A stretch of 64,000 bases of DNA, taken from Neurospora tetrasperma FGSC 2508. Lineage: Eukaryota; Ascomycota; Sordariomycetes; Sordariales; Sordariaceae. The stretch is from positions 8,013,566 through 8,077,565 of the forward strand of contig NW_009799179.1 of NCBI RefSeq assembly GCF_000213175.1. Direction: 5' to 3'. The notes beneath the pieces are model-generated. The model was not told the origin of the DNA. It did no database searches and worked only from the letters and a program-made list of their open reading frames with translations. Shown piece after piece: positions 1-12,999 of this stretch (positions within the stretch are counted from its first letter, which is position 1; each line of letters starts with the position of its first letter). The translations under genes and the position numbers were made by a program.

Positions 1-2
1 TC

Positions 3-68
3 AGCCCCGATCTTGGCGGTAAGGCTAAGACCGAGGAGGTTGTGCAGGATATCCTTCGCCGTCTCTAA
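3..68 (+). CDS. 3' end of an isocitrate/isopropylmalate-type dehydrogenase, probably homoisocitrate dehydrogenase
   Basis: Only the last 21 codons lie in the window, ending at TAA 66-68. The frame reads SPDLGGKAKTEEVVQDILRRL-stop. The PDLGGKA(K/T)T element followed by a short amphipathic helix is the usual C-terminus of the NAD-dependent beta-decarboxylating dehydrogenases (isocitrate, 3-isopropylmalate and homoisocitrate dehydrogenases). The ending is closest, from memory, to the homoisocitrate dehydrogenase (Lys12-type) of the fungal alpha-aminoadipate lysine pathway, a mitochondrial enzyme, but 21 residues cannot separate the subfamilies. The other two frames of this stretch give no such match. 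The gene runs off the left edge. Confidence 0.6.
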   Translation, partial: SPDLGGKAKTEEVVQDILRRL

Positions 69-1009
69 ATGGGGAGCGGGATTAGATGGCAAGGGTTATG
101 AGTCATGATATTGAAAAATACTTGGTATCCGGCTCGAGAACAAAAAAATGCTGTTGAATGATGTACTGTATGACATTTACATGAGAGCGGTATCCTCACG
201 CTAGACACCTTGTACATAAATGAGGAAGGAAGTCGTAAATGATGGTTTTCAATAATAACGATACTAGTTGCAATTGCCGTGTGCATGATGTGGTTTAGAC
301 AGCTTCCGCCAACTGCGAGCTGCGGGTGCCAGCTGTTGATAGCCACAATCATGGCATCCTTGCCAAAAGATGGACAAGGTATCGGGGCGGTGTTGAAGCG
401 AGTTCATGAACACCACACCACAGCCAGGTTCGACACCAAGTTATTAATGAGAGAAGAGACCATGTTCGCTTTTGCTCTACCGAAACCCATAAAGTAACCG
501 TTTCCAAAGTAGTTTAACCATTCCATATATGTACAAAATACCCTTTTTTTTTATCATCACACATAAAATACTACAGATCTATGTACTGTACAACACTGGA
601 CATCCTGTATACCAAGAGAAAGAAAAGCCGCCACGCTGCTGTATGTTCAAGTGTTACAAGAATGCTAATCGGGTTACATCTTTTTAGCATAGATACAACC
701 AGATGATCTATTTGCCTTCACATGCCTCCCCAGTCATGAATCATCTGATGGGGAAGGATAGTCCGTTTTGTCTAGGCCAGAGCAGCAATTATCGTCCAGC
801 CGAAGGACGCTACTTCGACCGTTCAACAACATCAAGTCCAGGGTAGACTGACGGCTCGAAATTGGCCTTTCATTCGAGCCCCAAGACCAGATCCGAACCT
901 GACTCTCAGGCTGAAAGCAAGCGCCACGTGAGGGCCAGCAGCGCGAGCCTCTCGAGTTCAACCGCAGCAGCAAGCCAATTCGAAGCTTTGCAGTTCTTCA
1001 ACAGCCAGC
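69..1009. other. Intergenic between two convergent 3' ends
   Basis: About 0.94 kb lies between the stop of the dehydrogenase and the stop of mef1 on the other strand. It should contain both 3' UTRs. A T-run near 545-552 is the only striking composition. I see no supported gene. Confidence 0.6.
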
Positions 1010-3606
1010 TTACTTTATGCGCTTAGCCTCGAGCTCCTTCTGGTACTTTTGCACCAACTCCTTCTGGAGGTGGGGCGGCGCAGGAGCGTAATGGCTGAAC
1101 TCCATGGAGAACTCGCCCTTGCCCTGGGTAGCAGCGCGCAAGTGGGTGGAGAAGCCGAACATGGCGTTCAGGGAGCAGTCAGCGACCATGGTGAACTCGT
1201 CGGCACCGACCTCGGTATCGACAATGGTGCCGCGCTTGTTCATCAGCATGAGAATGTTACCCTGGAACTCGGCGGGGGCCGAGATGGTGGTCTTCATCAG
1301 GGGCTCGAGCACCTGGCCGCCGGCGGCGGTGAAGGCCTTGCCGAAGGCCATCTGGGCGGCGAGGTTGAAGGCGTAATCGGACGAATCGGTAACGTGGGTG
1401 GCACCGTCGGTGATGACCATGGAGGAGCCGATGACCTTGTGGCCGAGCAGGGGGCCCTTGATGCAGGCCTCCTGGAAACCCTTTTGACAGGCAGAGATGT
1501 ACTTGTCGGGAATAGTGCCGCCGACGACGCGCGACTCGAAGTGATTGTCCTCGCCGCCGTTCGGGTTGGGCTCGATCCAGCCGACGACGCGGGCGTAATC
1601 ACCGGGGCCACCGGACTGGCGCTTGAGAAGGTAGTCGAACTCGGCCTTCTGGGTGATGGTCTCGCGGTAAGAGACGCGGGGCTGGCCAGTTTCGCACTCG
1701 ACCTTGTACTCACGGCGGAGACGCTCAACGTAAATCTCGAGATGCAACTCACCCATGCCGCTGATGATGGTCTCCTCCGACTCCTCATCGACGTGGAGAC
1801 GGAAAGTGGGATCCTCACGCATGAAGCGGTTCATGGCCTTGGAGAAGGCGTCGGCGTCGCTGGAGCGCTTGGGCTTGATGCTGAGCGACATGACGGCGTC
1901 GGGGACGTACATGGAGCTCAGGGAGTAAGGGAGACCACCGTCGGTGAAGGTATCACCAGAGGCGCAGTCGACACCGAAGACGGCGCAAATTTCACCGGCG
2001 CCAATCTCGTTGACGTCCTCCATTTCATTGGAGTGCATACGAACGATACGGGGGATACGGACCTTCTTGTTGCCACGGGAATTGTAGAGGTAGGCGCCCT
2101 TCTTGAGGGAACCCTGGTAGACACGCATGTAGGTGAGCTGGCCGTAAGGGTTCTCTTCGAGCTTGAAGGCAAGACCGACGAAGGGAAGGGAGTTGTAAGG
2201 GACGAGCTTGACCGGCTGCTCGCCCTTGGAGCGGTCGAGGGCAGTGTTGTCGGTATCGTTGGGGTTGGGGAGGTAGTCGCAAACGGCGTCAAGCATGGGC
2301 TGGACACCCTTGTCGGCAATGGCGGAACCCATGAGGACGGGGGTGAACTTGCAGGCGATGGTAGCGCGGCGAATGGCGGCCTTGATCTGCTCGGGGGTAG
2401 GGGTCTGCTCCTCAAGGAACATCTCGGCAATCTCATCATCGACATCGGCGAGCTTCTCGATAAGTTCCTGTCTCTTCTGCTCGCAAAGCTCCTTGATTTC
2501 TGCAGGAATCTCCTTGGAGATCTTGAGGTTGACACCACGCTGACCGTCGTTACGGATACACTTCATGTCGATCAAGTCGACAACACCCTCGAGCTCCTTC
2601 TCAGAGCCGATAGGGACCTGGATAGCAGCGGCGGGAATCTTGAGCTTGGTGTTGATCTGCTCGACGGCCTTCCAGGGGTTGGCACCCATACGATCCATCT
2701 TGTTGACGAAAGAGATACGGGGGACGTTGTAGCGCTTCATCTGTCTGTCGACGGTGATGGTCTGGGACTGGACACCAGAAACAGCGCAGAGAACCATGAC
2801 GGCTCCGTCAAGGACTCTCATGGCACGCTCGACCTCGATGGTGAAGTCGATATGGCCGGGGGTATCGATCAAGTTGATGTGGTAAGTCTCCTCCACGCCC
2901 TTCTCCTTCTTCTTCCAGTCGGCGAAAGTGGCGGCAGACTGGATGGTGATACCTCTCTCTCTTTCGAGTTCCATGGAGTCCATCTTGGCACCAACACCAT
3001 CGCGACCACGAACCTCGTGGATGGCCTTGACTCTGCCGGTATAGAAAAGGATGCGCTCGGTAACGGTGGTCTTGCCGGAGTCGATGTGGGCCTGTATATG
3101 GCTAGCTGTTTAGCTTTTATCCCCGTCCTCTGTCCTCAGTTTTTATCTTTCATCTCGGGCGCGTTTGGGGTTCACATACGGCGATACCAATGTTACGGAC
3201 ACGGGCCAGTCTCTTGGCCTCCTCGGGGGTCATACGGGCGGCAGCGGCCTCGGGGGTCATGTTGGAAGCGGCGAGTTCCTTGGCCTGCTTGAGACTAGAG
3301 AAATGCAGCGCGTATTGTCAGCCGGGTCTGCTGCTGTGGCATGCTGCCCGGTGCCATGACGCCAGCCATGACAGCCTTCGTTTCACGGGAAATATCTTAC
3401 GCAATCTCGGCCGCAGTCATGTTGGCATTCCTTAGGTAGGAGGACCTGCTGAACAGACGGCGGCTCTCGAACTGGGAGCCAGTCCACCGGAGGGACGGCG
3501 TCTCAACGGCGGCGCGGCATGCTCCAAGACTGACGGAGCGAACACCCTGGCGCACGGCGGCAGCGCGGCCGGCGTGGAGAGTAGCAACAGCCCGAATCAC
3601 CCTCAT
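1010..3606 (-). CDS. mef1: Mitochondrial translation elongation factor G (EF-G1, Mef1)
   Basis: GTPase that drives ribosome translocation in mitochondrial protein synthesis. Exons 3606-3401, 3294-3180 and 3091-1010 (introns of 106 and 88 nt, GTAAGA and GTATGT donors) give 800 residues, the normal EF-G1 length. The ATG at 3606 starts an Arg- and Ala-rich presequence ([19 protein letters not shown]) typical of mitochondrial import. G1 is AHIDSGKTT at ~108-116, switch I holds RERGITI, G3 is DTPGH at ~183 and G4 is NKMD at ~237. The second and third introns' phases place G1 exactly across the exon 2/3 joint. Domains II-V follow, ending LEAKRIK. A 747-codon open frame on the opposite strand is a shadow. 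It lies tandem behind the protease gene, 0.75 kb away. Confidence 0.95.
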
Positions 3607-4352
3607 CTTCACTCACACGCAGCGAAGGGGGAGGGGACAAAAAGGAGTGACTGGTGGGGAGGAATGAGTGGTGCCGTGGATTTGGAAAACTACCTAAAGT
3701 TTCCAAAGGAGAAGCACGGGGCAGGATGCGGGATGCGGATGCGGATGCGGCAGCAACTGACGGCGGGAGTCGGGACGAACTCTAACGCATTGCCCACGAA
3801 ATTTTTAAGTGGGTCCTTTTGTTTTTGCTAGGGACCTGACGTACCATGGCGCTAAATCTTGGGGGCGTGCGTCCATTGACTGGGTACTCCATCCACGGCT
3901 CCCCAAGAACCGTCAAGGTCCATACACTATCATCAACTGAAGCGTGCCACGATGAACCCACATCGACAACCTCACTGGCTTGATCTTCTTGGGACAGTTA
4001 GTATCCGACACTCGTTGAAGGTTGAACACTGATCATGCATTACCAGCACTATAAACAAACCACTCCAAACAGAACAGTAGCTCAATACCATACCCAATTG
4101 CCATCCCTCACTGTTTCAACTCATGATGCCTAGTCCAAGTAAAGTAGGTACCGACCATAGGATAAACAAATTACCCAAGTCCTAGGTAATGAATGAGTAA
4201 TGTTCAGGATCCATCCAAAAACAAAACCGAATACTCTTTCACCTAACGCTACGCCCGTCGGGGTATCGTCATCATCCTGTTCTTTGCGTTTCAACTCAAA
4301 AAGAAAAAAAAGGAATGCCATATCCAAATCCAACCGAATGCAATGGCAGAGC
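3607..4352. other. Intergenic: mef1 promoter and protease 3' region
   Basis: About 0.75 kb upstream of mef1 and downstream of the protease, both on the minus strand. A GCGGAT-type hexamer repeat sits at ~3733-3750. No gene is supported. Confidence 0.5.
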
Positions 4353-5991
4353 CTATAGCAAGACGAATACGCCAGAACCAATCATGGCAAACACCATGGC
4401 AATACCCATCACAGACATCTGAGCGACACCAAATGCACTTGGCATGCCTGCCGATGCATTCTCGTCCTTACCATCGTTGCCCGAGCCACCAGTATCCGAG
4501 AATCCTGAACTCGCCGCAAATGATGGCATAGTTGCAACGGGTCTATTGGTGACCGCCGCTTGATTTGGCGCCTGTGTTGCTGACGGGATCGTTGCGCTCA
4601 TGCTGGCAAACGCCACAATGTTGCTTTCGGTCGAGTTGAAGTCCGTCTCCGCCAAGGCGATTTCATTGTTGACCAGATCGTAGACCACATATGCCGACCG
4701 CAGGAAGGTGTCGCCAAGGAGGTATGGCGCGGAGGTAGAATTCTGGATGCCAAACTCGCATACATCCTGACCTTTGTTCGGCCCGCTCGTGTACTTCGGA
4801 GGGTCTCCACTAGTGAGATCGAGGACCAGCTCGTCCATCCGCACAGTGATGCGAGGGCCGTCAGGGCCGGCAAACCCAAAGGAAAAGTAGCCGTTACTAG
4901 ACTTCTTCGAGCAGGGAATGACAGCCAACTCAAGCCTATCAGAGTATTCTGCACCGACTTCCTGCCAGATCTGATCCACGATGTCTTGCGGCAGATAAGA
5001 CAGGGTCGTACCCGAGTCGAGCACTACCGGAATGGGGAACTCCTGAGAGGTAAGCGTGTCGTTACCGCTAGGACTAATTGCTTGTAACGATGTCAAGGCG
5101 ACGATAAAGGAGAAGTAGTAGCCGTTACTACTAGGGTAGATTCTGATTCGCGTCAGGTCGCCTTTATACTTCTTTGTGTCGATGCCACCAAAGAGAATAC
5201 TGCCTTCATCCGCATCTATGTGATAGCACATTGTCAGTTTTGCGCCAGTGTCAACAGGAACAGGCGCTATACATACCAAGATCGTTCAGCCAGAGGCTGT
5301 ACGCGATAGTGTTGATCAACCCATCATCGACCATGGCAACGGGCAGGTTGGGGTATTGGGAACTCAGGGAATGGCTATTTCCCACAATGGCCTCATTGAT
5401 AGCATACCCGATACCCACCAGGCCATACGCAATATCCGTCTGAGCTCCCAAGCCCATTGTCAAGTTGGTGACCGTTGTTCCGCCAATATTGAAAACATCG
5501 GTGAAATAGTCCCCCTTGGACGAACTGCCGTCCACATATGAAATGTCAAATTCACCTTGCCCTACCACCGTGTATGTTTCTGATTTGCTTGGGTCGACTA
5601 ATACGTTTGTTAGTTAGCATCAACGCCGTCTCAGGTATAAGGGAGCGGTAGGTCACATACAACTTCCCAGATCACACGCGCCCTTATTGCAAATTGATGC
5701 AGTCGAATCCGGTACCCATACGTCGCTACTGCCTGTATCCAACTGCAACGTCACTTTCTGCCCAGGCGTCCCCATCTCGCATGTCGCAAAGTATCCTCCT
5801 CGGGCCTGCTCATTTTGAAGAATTGCCTGGTGCGTCGGGCCGGCCCGCCTTAGAAGCCGGTTTGGTGCGTTGGGTGCGTGCCTTTTCTGGATGCCCCAAT
5901 GGACAACGCCGCTTGGTGCTTGCTGTGCTAGGGCAAGTTGAGAGAGCAGCGCAGGGCCCAGAAGAAGGGCAGATGATGTGTATCCCTTCAT
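4353..5991 (-). CDS. GPI-anchored aspartic endopeptidase (yapsin/OpsB-like)
   Basis: Secreted pepsin-family (A1) protease expected at the plasma membrane or cell wall. Exons 5991-5661, 5597-5277 and 5215-4353 (introns 63 and 61 nt, GTATGT donors, CTAAC and CTGAC branch sites) give 504 residues. A signal peptide covers ~1-22 (MKGYTSSALLLGPALLSQLA), followed by a propeptide with a dibasic site near LLRR (~46-49). The first catalytic motif is DTGSSD at D85, the second is LDSGTT at D284, and both aspartates are present. The tail is low-complexity Ser/Gly/Asn (GNDGKDENASAG) followed by a hydrophobic end (IAMVFAMIGSGVFVLL), the classic GPI-attachment signal. The short cysteine-bounded insert after the first motif is like yapsins and candidapepsins. 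Substrate specificity cannot be told from sequence. Confidence 0.9.
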
Positions 5992-8900
5992 GGTTGCGAT
6001 GGTTTGCGATTTCGACTTTGGATAGGTGCGGCTCCTCTCAAATGTCGGGGAGTCCGAACGGAAGGGCCGGTGAGTTGGGTCCGGTCAAGAAAAGGCCGGC
6101 GTGTCTCGGAGGGCTTAAGCGCCGATGCTTCTTCGTACTTGGAATCCGACTGCGCGAAGAACAAAAACTGCGAAATGATGACAGGCTATTGGGGAGAAAA
6201 AAAAAGTAAGTCGACGGTTACTTGTCGCAGTCCAACCTAACCCACAAGAACGATTTTGTGATGAAAAGGAGAGGCGAGATGAGCTTAATGGAGGCAGCCG
6301 AGGTCACGCAGCCAGGTAACGCAAGCTGTGCAGCCGGGAGGCGACTGACTGTCCGATGACACTGCAGCCTGAAATGGAGTCGAAAAGCAGACTATCGTAG
6401 CGTATTCATCCAGAAAGCTCAATACTGAAACGATCGGCGGAGATAATACTGGCGAAGCGAATGTCTCCTTGCGTTTAGGGGGTATTTATAGTGGTATTGA
6501 GACCAAAAAAAAGACGGCTTTTGAAAAGCGAACGTGCAAAGAGGCGACGTAAACTGAGGAGCCAAGAAAAGTGACGAGTTGATGGATTGAAGAAAAGGGG
6601 AAAAGAGTGGTTGAAACCAGAAAAGAGAGAAAAACAACGAGAACTAAGAGATGGAGGTCGGCGATGATGATGACGACGACTGCAAACATCATAAACCTTG
6701 GATGACCACTCCAAGGCTTGGCCCTTCCTATTCATTCCGTTACCATGCGCCCCTTCCGTCCAACGTCCCGCTTCCAACAACAAAAGAACTGACGAACCAG
6801 GGGTCGATTACACTAGACGTACAGCATGGAGCCACTTGGGAAAGAGCAGAGCATTACGAATTTTTACCAACAACCAAACCAAACTTGAAAGAGTCAGCAG
6901 CCAGGCAACACTGTGCACCGCCTCCGTCCCGTCCGCGATTCAGAGAACTGGGGATTTGATGCATTGTGCGCCAGTTCGGTTTCGTCTCTTTCCTTTGGAT
7001 GGCCCATCTCGGACTGCGGCACATCCGGATCTGGGGGATCTCCTTTGCCTCGCTTGCTGCAACACCACGCAACCCCTCTGCAAGGAGCTGTCCACTTGCG
7101 TGAGTGTACACTACCAGTCAATGGAAGGTAACCGCGCATCTGCTGGCTGGCTGCTGCCCTGGAACTAAGCGTCACTGCCGCACCCAGTCACACAGCTGAG
7201 TTTAGTTCCCTCCTGAGCCTCTTTCCCCAATTGCATTGAAGCCACAGCCGCTGCTACTTACAGCATAGCCGCTGCCGCTGCTTATTTTTCATCCCAACGT
7301 GAAGGCCCAAGACGAGTTTGTCGAGCCGCGCTTGCTTTCTTCCTTACCCCCTTACTTCCTTCGAACATCTGTTTCTATCTGTCTGTCTTTCAATGTTTTC
7401 GCTTGTCAAGTAAGCCAACTGAAGTACGTAGTGTAGTGTACCTATCTGCGTCAAAAGAACTCAAAAGATGAAGATTTGAAGGGCTATACTGTAATAAGCG
7501 GCAGGGACCACCTCTTTGGTGCCGCAGCGACCGGCCCAGGACTGGCCAATGGCAGTGTCTCTGCAGTGACAGGTCTAGCCTCAAACGCAGCCCGAGACCC
7601 CGAATCATCCTGTCAGGAGTCCACTCGGTCACTTGTCGCATCGTCGTCGCATCGTTAGTATCGCTTCCTGTCGCCACTGGTAACGACGATCGATCACGGA
7701 GTCGAGGTTGTCAAATCTGAGACAGATTCAACCGATCTTGACTGCTTTATCCACAGTACGTACGCAGTTAGATACAACACTTCGTTGTCTTTGCGCTGCA
7801 GTGAGTTGTTGTTAGCGACCGCGGCGACCTTGATTTTCCGGTTCGCCATGTCAGCGTGGGACTGACGACGCACTCTCAGTCGGCCCCTGCATTAACTGTG
7901 CGCTTATCAAGGTAAGTACACTGTGCATTTGTATGCCTTGTGAATGGGTGCACATCTTCCTAGAACCCTGCGCCATGCATCCCATTGTACAAAAATCTCC
8001 GAAACGGAAGAGAGCTTGCAAGTACCGAAAAGACTTCACATTCCGCGACTCCAGCAGAAACTCCATCCGTCCCGTCTTCATTGTGGCAGTGCTACGGTTT
8101 CTTCATACCGAGCTGCTTTCTTTTGAAGGAGCCAAGAGGATACCTGGTTTTTGAACACCGACAGGAATTATAAGATTGAATATATGTTCAGTCCTGGATA
8201 GCGGGTGTACGTAGGTACTTCTGAGGTGTTCGTCGCTTCAAGAACATATACCTCCTCAAGTTTCGATAACACGGCAGCATTGATGATGATGACCCTCCGA
8301 GTTCGCCGCGACGAAAGATCGGGGACTACTTAAGTGTAAGTATCCATCTCATCCCACCATGATCATCATCCGTGTCACGTGCAGCCCAGCCCAGCCATGG
8401 TCCCTTCGTTGCCCTATTTCCAAGACCTCGCTCCAGACTTGCAGTGCACAGTCTAGTCTAACCTCTTACGCTACTCAATACACTACATCATCATCATCGT
8501 AGTAGTCGATTCATTCGTTGTCCCGTTCAGCCTGTTCACACACCCATATCCTTCCTCCCTGCATCTGAATCATGTCGTCTTACTATGTAGACGAATCAGC
8601 ACACCGAGTTGCATTTCATCGCATCCCCCCGGAGAAGAAGTCCGACAATTTATTCATGATCCGACCTATTACAGGTTCCCGACTCCCACGTCGCAAACCG
8701 TCACACCCTGCATCCGGTTCCCGATGGACCATGCCATGTGCTGATGTTCCTGATGTGCCCAGCTACCTAATCTTAGCAGGCTTCCATGTTATTGATCGAA
8801 AGCTAAATCAAGAAAAAGACAACCATGTTTGCCACGTGCGATTTTGTGGGTTGAATGTTGTTTATAGTCGTTTACTTGTTCCTTCATGTTTGAGGATCAG

Positions 8901-10375
8901 ATGCCCTTTTGTTTAATATGATATGACTTAAAATGCCGACAGGCTTGGCCGACTGGGCTGGCTGGTGGTTCAAAAGCTCGAAAGAGAGACTACGGCTGGT
9001 GTACAAAGTGCAGTACACAGTAGTAGTATAATGCCAGATGATGTTGACAGTATTCTCGATTCAGCAGGCTGAAAAAAGCAAACATACATTTTGCTCTTGG
9101 CTAGCCAAGTGTCGAGATCTAGAACCAGGGCCCCGGGGCTATCGATTATGTAACGATCCCTTCCATGCTTGACGATCCTTGGTATTGGCAAAAACAGGAA
9201 GGGAACCAAAGCGCGCAACGAGATTGTATCGCCATGGTAGCCTTTTGCTTCTGTTTGCTACCGTGACGGGAAGGTAGTGAAGGTTCGTAACATGACAAGT
9301 CCAGATCCCCATTGACTAGGTAGCTTTCAGCGCCTTGGAACGCATTCGTCGTTGTACTCTCCACTACAAATTCCCCTGAGACGATGGACCTATCTCTTTC
9401 TCACTCTCTCGGTAGTGTCTCTTCTCTCACATTTCCAGTCCACGATTATATAATTCCCGGACCCAGGTTGGTTTCCGCGCGCGGCCTTTCTTTCCCATTC
9501 CTAATTCACTTTCCTCAACGCACTTCACAGCCATAGCCATAGCTCCGTAATTCATTTCCTTCCCCCCCTCTTTCTTTCTTGGCCCGACCGCGCTTGTACC
9601 TTTCAGCAAATCGTTACTGTTCAAGATCACATAACGACAACCATGCCGACCGTCAAGAGTAGAACGGCGAAAAAGACAGAAGCTCCGCATTCGTACACCA
9701 ATTTCCACCTGTTACAGAATCCCCATCGAGTTCATGAAACGCCGAAACCTTCCTGGGTGCACAGCTAATGGAAAAAGAGAAAGTAAGAAGCGGGCTCCCT
9801 GGAGGAGGAGCATCCCCTGAATGGATGCACACAAAAAAAGCCATGGGTATACTCAACCTGGCTTTGAATCAGGAAGTTCCCATCGAAACCGCAAAACAAG
9901 CCACCCATATCCCGACCGCTTTGCTCGCTGAATCCCATGGCCCAGTGAAACATATAACGAAGATTAATTTTTGGCGAACCAGATGACGAGAATCGAAATA
10001 TAGAGGCAAGATGTCATGAAAGACATACCTTCGCTGTCGATAATAGCTATGCCTTCTTTTGTTTGTTCAAGCCCTAGCGGAATAACGGATTAAAGCTGGG
10101 CGCAAGTGGAATTGCACGCCTGGAGCAATCGCCGCAACTCCAACTTCTCCTCCCTGAGGCAACAATAATCAAGACATGTCGCAAGGTTCCTCAGAAGGAA
10201 CATATGTGCCATCCGTGAGTAGGGCTCACAAAGACGGCCAGTGCCGCAACTGTACATCAGAGGGAGCCTGTTACACTGAACTTCTTCTTCTCAAGTGACG
10301 CAGCGAACGCGTGCAAGAGTGCATTGAAGAGTGTAATGAAGCTCGGCTCATCGATGTCTTGGTTAGAATAATCTC
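5992..10375. other. 4.4-kb intergenic region upstream of the protease
   Basis: Protease promoter on the left, 3' flank of the bHLH gene on the right. Open frames here (for example 8572-8916, 114 codons from an ATG) have no recognisable domain, and I do not call them. It contains pyrimidine-rich tracts (~7330-7390, ~9545-9580) and ATCATC repeats (~8486-8500). Nothing else is supported. Confidence 0.5.
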
Positions 10376-11962
10376 CTAGAATCTGTTCGGCTCGGGAGGG
10401 CGGAAACCGTTCACTCGAGGTGCCTCATACTGGACTCCGGTCATGGCGTCAAGTCCTGGTGCTGGGGCAGCTGCGGCAGCTTGAAGGGTAGTACGTAGTG
10501 GTGGCAATTCCTGTTGGGACCTCCTGTTCTCAAAACCGTAGGTTTCGCCCATAGGAGTGGGTTGTGACCGTCTCAAGCTATTGGCCTCCATCTGGGCTCG
10601 CTGGAGCTCGTGTCTCAAATGTTCAATCTCGCGATCTTTGTTGTGGAGCGTCGACGTCAACACCTGTATGTGGTTGCTCATGCGTTGATGTTCGGAAATG
10701 GCTGTGACCTGGTCAGTTCGCTGAAATCATGACGAGAATATAAGCGGGTAGCGGCACGAACCCTTTGTGAGAATTTCCCACTTTGATGCCTTGGAGCCAC
10801 GCTCCTGAGGCATCAAATCCCTCAATTGTTCGAATAGCTCCTTCATCTCGGTACGCCGCTTGCGCTCCGCCAGCTTGTGACTAACACGCAACTCGGGTGT
10901 CCTGCTGTACGGCTGAGAGCCAGCATGCGAGCCGCCCTCCTCGTTTTGCAGATCACTAATTGCTCTGTGTTGAAGGCTGTGGTGATGGTGGTGGTGCACG
11001 GTCGGATTCGCAAAATCCGCAGATACACTAGAGAGCCTATGGGGGTAGTTGTCATCAAGACGTCTTTGTCCTGATGGCAGCCTACTGTCCATGGTGAAGT
11101 GGCTGCTCGCCAGCGACTCAGCAATGCTGCTCCTCCTAGAGTCGATCAGAGACTGACTGGAGGAAGTGACGCGCTGTATCTCCTCCTCTGGGAAAGCCCA
11201 CGCCTGGCCCTTAGTAGGCTCAGCAGCCCGAGCAATCTGACTCGTTGCCGGCCCAGTAATGGTGGGCGCCACCCTCGTCCTGCTTTGCCCATCTGGATTC
11301 CGGTCAGCGCTTGGCTGGTAGCCATTTGAGATGCGGTGATTGGTAAGAGCGTTCATGTCCGACCGCGGATTACGCTGCTGCTGTAGAGTCTGATGAATTG
11401 ATGTCGTCGACTGGTTCTGGCTCGCGTATGGCGAGTTTCCGAGCCGCATGTCGTTAAATCCCTGATTTAGGGAATGTCTGCTGTCCCAACTTCCTCTCCT
11501 AGACATGGCCTCCAAGTCACTATTGAGTGTCAAGGGGGCGCCATTGGGCCCTGATTCGTAGGACTGAGGCCGGTCGAAGCGTTTGGGGTCTGCGCTACCC
11601 GGTGTTGTGGGGGAAACCATGGAGGCAACGCTCATGTTGCTGTTTACGGACGAAAGATGCGATTGCGGGGGCTGAAGGTTCGATGTGTTCGTGGGGGACG
11701 GGGACGTCTTGTCGATCGGAGACGGCTGGAAGTTGGAGCCGTTGGGGGTGAAGACACCGACGCCTGATGCTGCCGACGTGTCTAGGCACAAGTTAGCTTA
11801 TCGATCAAGAGGAGATTTGTAGGGCGGCGCGACGGAGCGGAACTGACGCTTGCTTGAGGCATCCGTCGCAGAGTAATAAGCCGAGTCTCGATTGTCTTCG
11901 GGTGCGTTGAGCACGCCCGCAAGACCGAGAGGTAGCTTCTGCGAGCTTGTTCGTTGAGCCAT
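10376..11962 (-). CDS. bHLH transcription factor
   Basis: Nuclear DNA-binding regulator. Exons 11962-11848, 11781-10762 and 10701-10376 give 486 residues. Introns are 66 nt (GTCAGT donor, GCTAAC branch) and 60 nt (GTTCGT donor, CTGAC branch). The second intron sits inside the bHLH domain and joins LTK to AISEHQRM, keeping helix 2 intact. The basic region plus helix 1 (HKLAERKRRTEMKELFEQLR, ~340-359) contains the His/Glu/Arg set expected for E-box contact. A C-terminal coiled coil follows (NKDREIEHLRHELQRAQ). The N-terminal ~335 residues are Ser/Pro/Asn/Gln-rich and disordered, with a run of six histidines at ~301. It matches the fungal bHLH group often annotated 'HLH transcription factor (GlcD gamma)'; targets are unknown. 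Confidence 0.85.
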
Positions 11963-12724
11963 GATACACCGAGTTCGTTTCTTCTTCTGTCTGGGCCGAC
12001 CAATAAAGGTCGTAGGGGGTCCTGTTCAGTAGCCACACACTCGTCCGGGAAAGGAAGATGGCAGAAGTCCGTGGTTCGAGATCGAGGTTCCAGGTTGGGG
12101 TGGTAGGATATACAGAGCAGTACTCTAGATATGGATGAAAGCAGTAATCGAGACTTTCGGTCAAAAGGTATACAGGTACCTTGGGTGATTATAGGTAAGG
12201 TAGGTCTCGCGACAAGGTGAAATGAAGAACTCGGATGGCAACTGACGCCTAGGGCGGGATCGAGTTTGGGACTTGCAAAGTGCAAGTCGCGAACGTGCGA
12301 GTTGGCGGATGGCGGACTCGAAAAAAGAGAGGACCGGGTACGTAGCCAATGGATGGTTGCGACGGTCCGTCTCTTGTCTGTTTTTCCTCTCTGTGTGTGG
12401 TGTCTCTCGCGCGGTTGCGGAAGGGTGCACAGAGCAGACTTGACGAAAGCTAAGCGAGAGTGGTACGGATTATTCCAAGTGAGGAGTCGAAGGCGGTCGA
12501 GACATTGGCCATCCGACACACTTCAGGTTGAGGTTGTGTTGTAGGAAGAAGTCAAGGCGGAAGCGGAGAAGCGGGAGAGGTCTGGACGGGGATCGAGCTG
12601 GTCAGGTCTGGCTGAAGGCTGAACGGGATGCGATGAGGTGGATGGATGGATTGGGTGGGAGACCTACACTACCTCTATGGGGGCGGGAGAGGAATGGAAA
12701 GCAGCGAGAAGCCTGAAGCCAAGG

Positions 12725-12775
12725 TGAGCCGGCAGACGCAAAGACGGGCAGGCAGGCAGGCGGACAGCGGGCAGA
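12725..12775. repeat. GCAG/GGCA simple repeat
   Basis: A short tract of GGCAGGCAGGCAGGCG-like tetranucleotides lies in the upstream region of the bHLH gene. A run of about ten Gs follows at ~12885-12894. Confidence 0.6.
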
Positions 12776-12999
12776 GCGCCAGGGCAGCCGGAGACGGGAG
12801 AGCACGTTTTTCAGAGAATGGCAGGGCAGGTTAGCACGAACTGCGCTGGGGGGGCCGTGCCAACAATAGAGGGGCCCGCTGGAAGGGGGGGGGGGACATG
12901 GCTCGACATCATGGAAGGGACATGGTGGTCGGCCCATGGGATTGGCTGGTGGGATGGATGCAGCCAGCCCATGTGTCTCGATGTGCCATACCTAGCTCG

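Noticed and set aside
1049-3292. 747-codon open frame on the plus strand opposite mef1
   Set aside because: It lies exactly antisense to conserved EF-G codons and begins with a non-standard or arbitrary start; low-complexity Gly/Val/Leu/Asp composition is typical of a shadow of a GC3-biased gene.
8572-8916. 114-codon frame from an ATG
   Set aside because: No recognisable domain, no flanking exon and ordinary random composition. Kept only as a possibility.
11782-12519. 245-codon minus frame upstream of the bHLH exons
   Set aside because: It overlaps the true first exon in another frame and lacks any domain. The ATG at 11962 joins the bHLH exons in phase instead; this sequence is best seen as leader and promoter.
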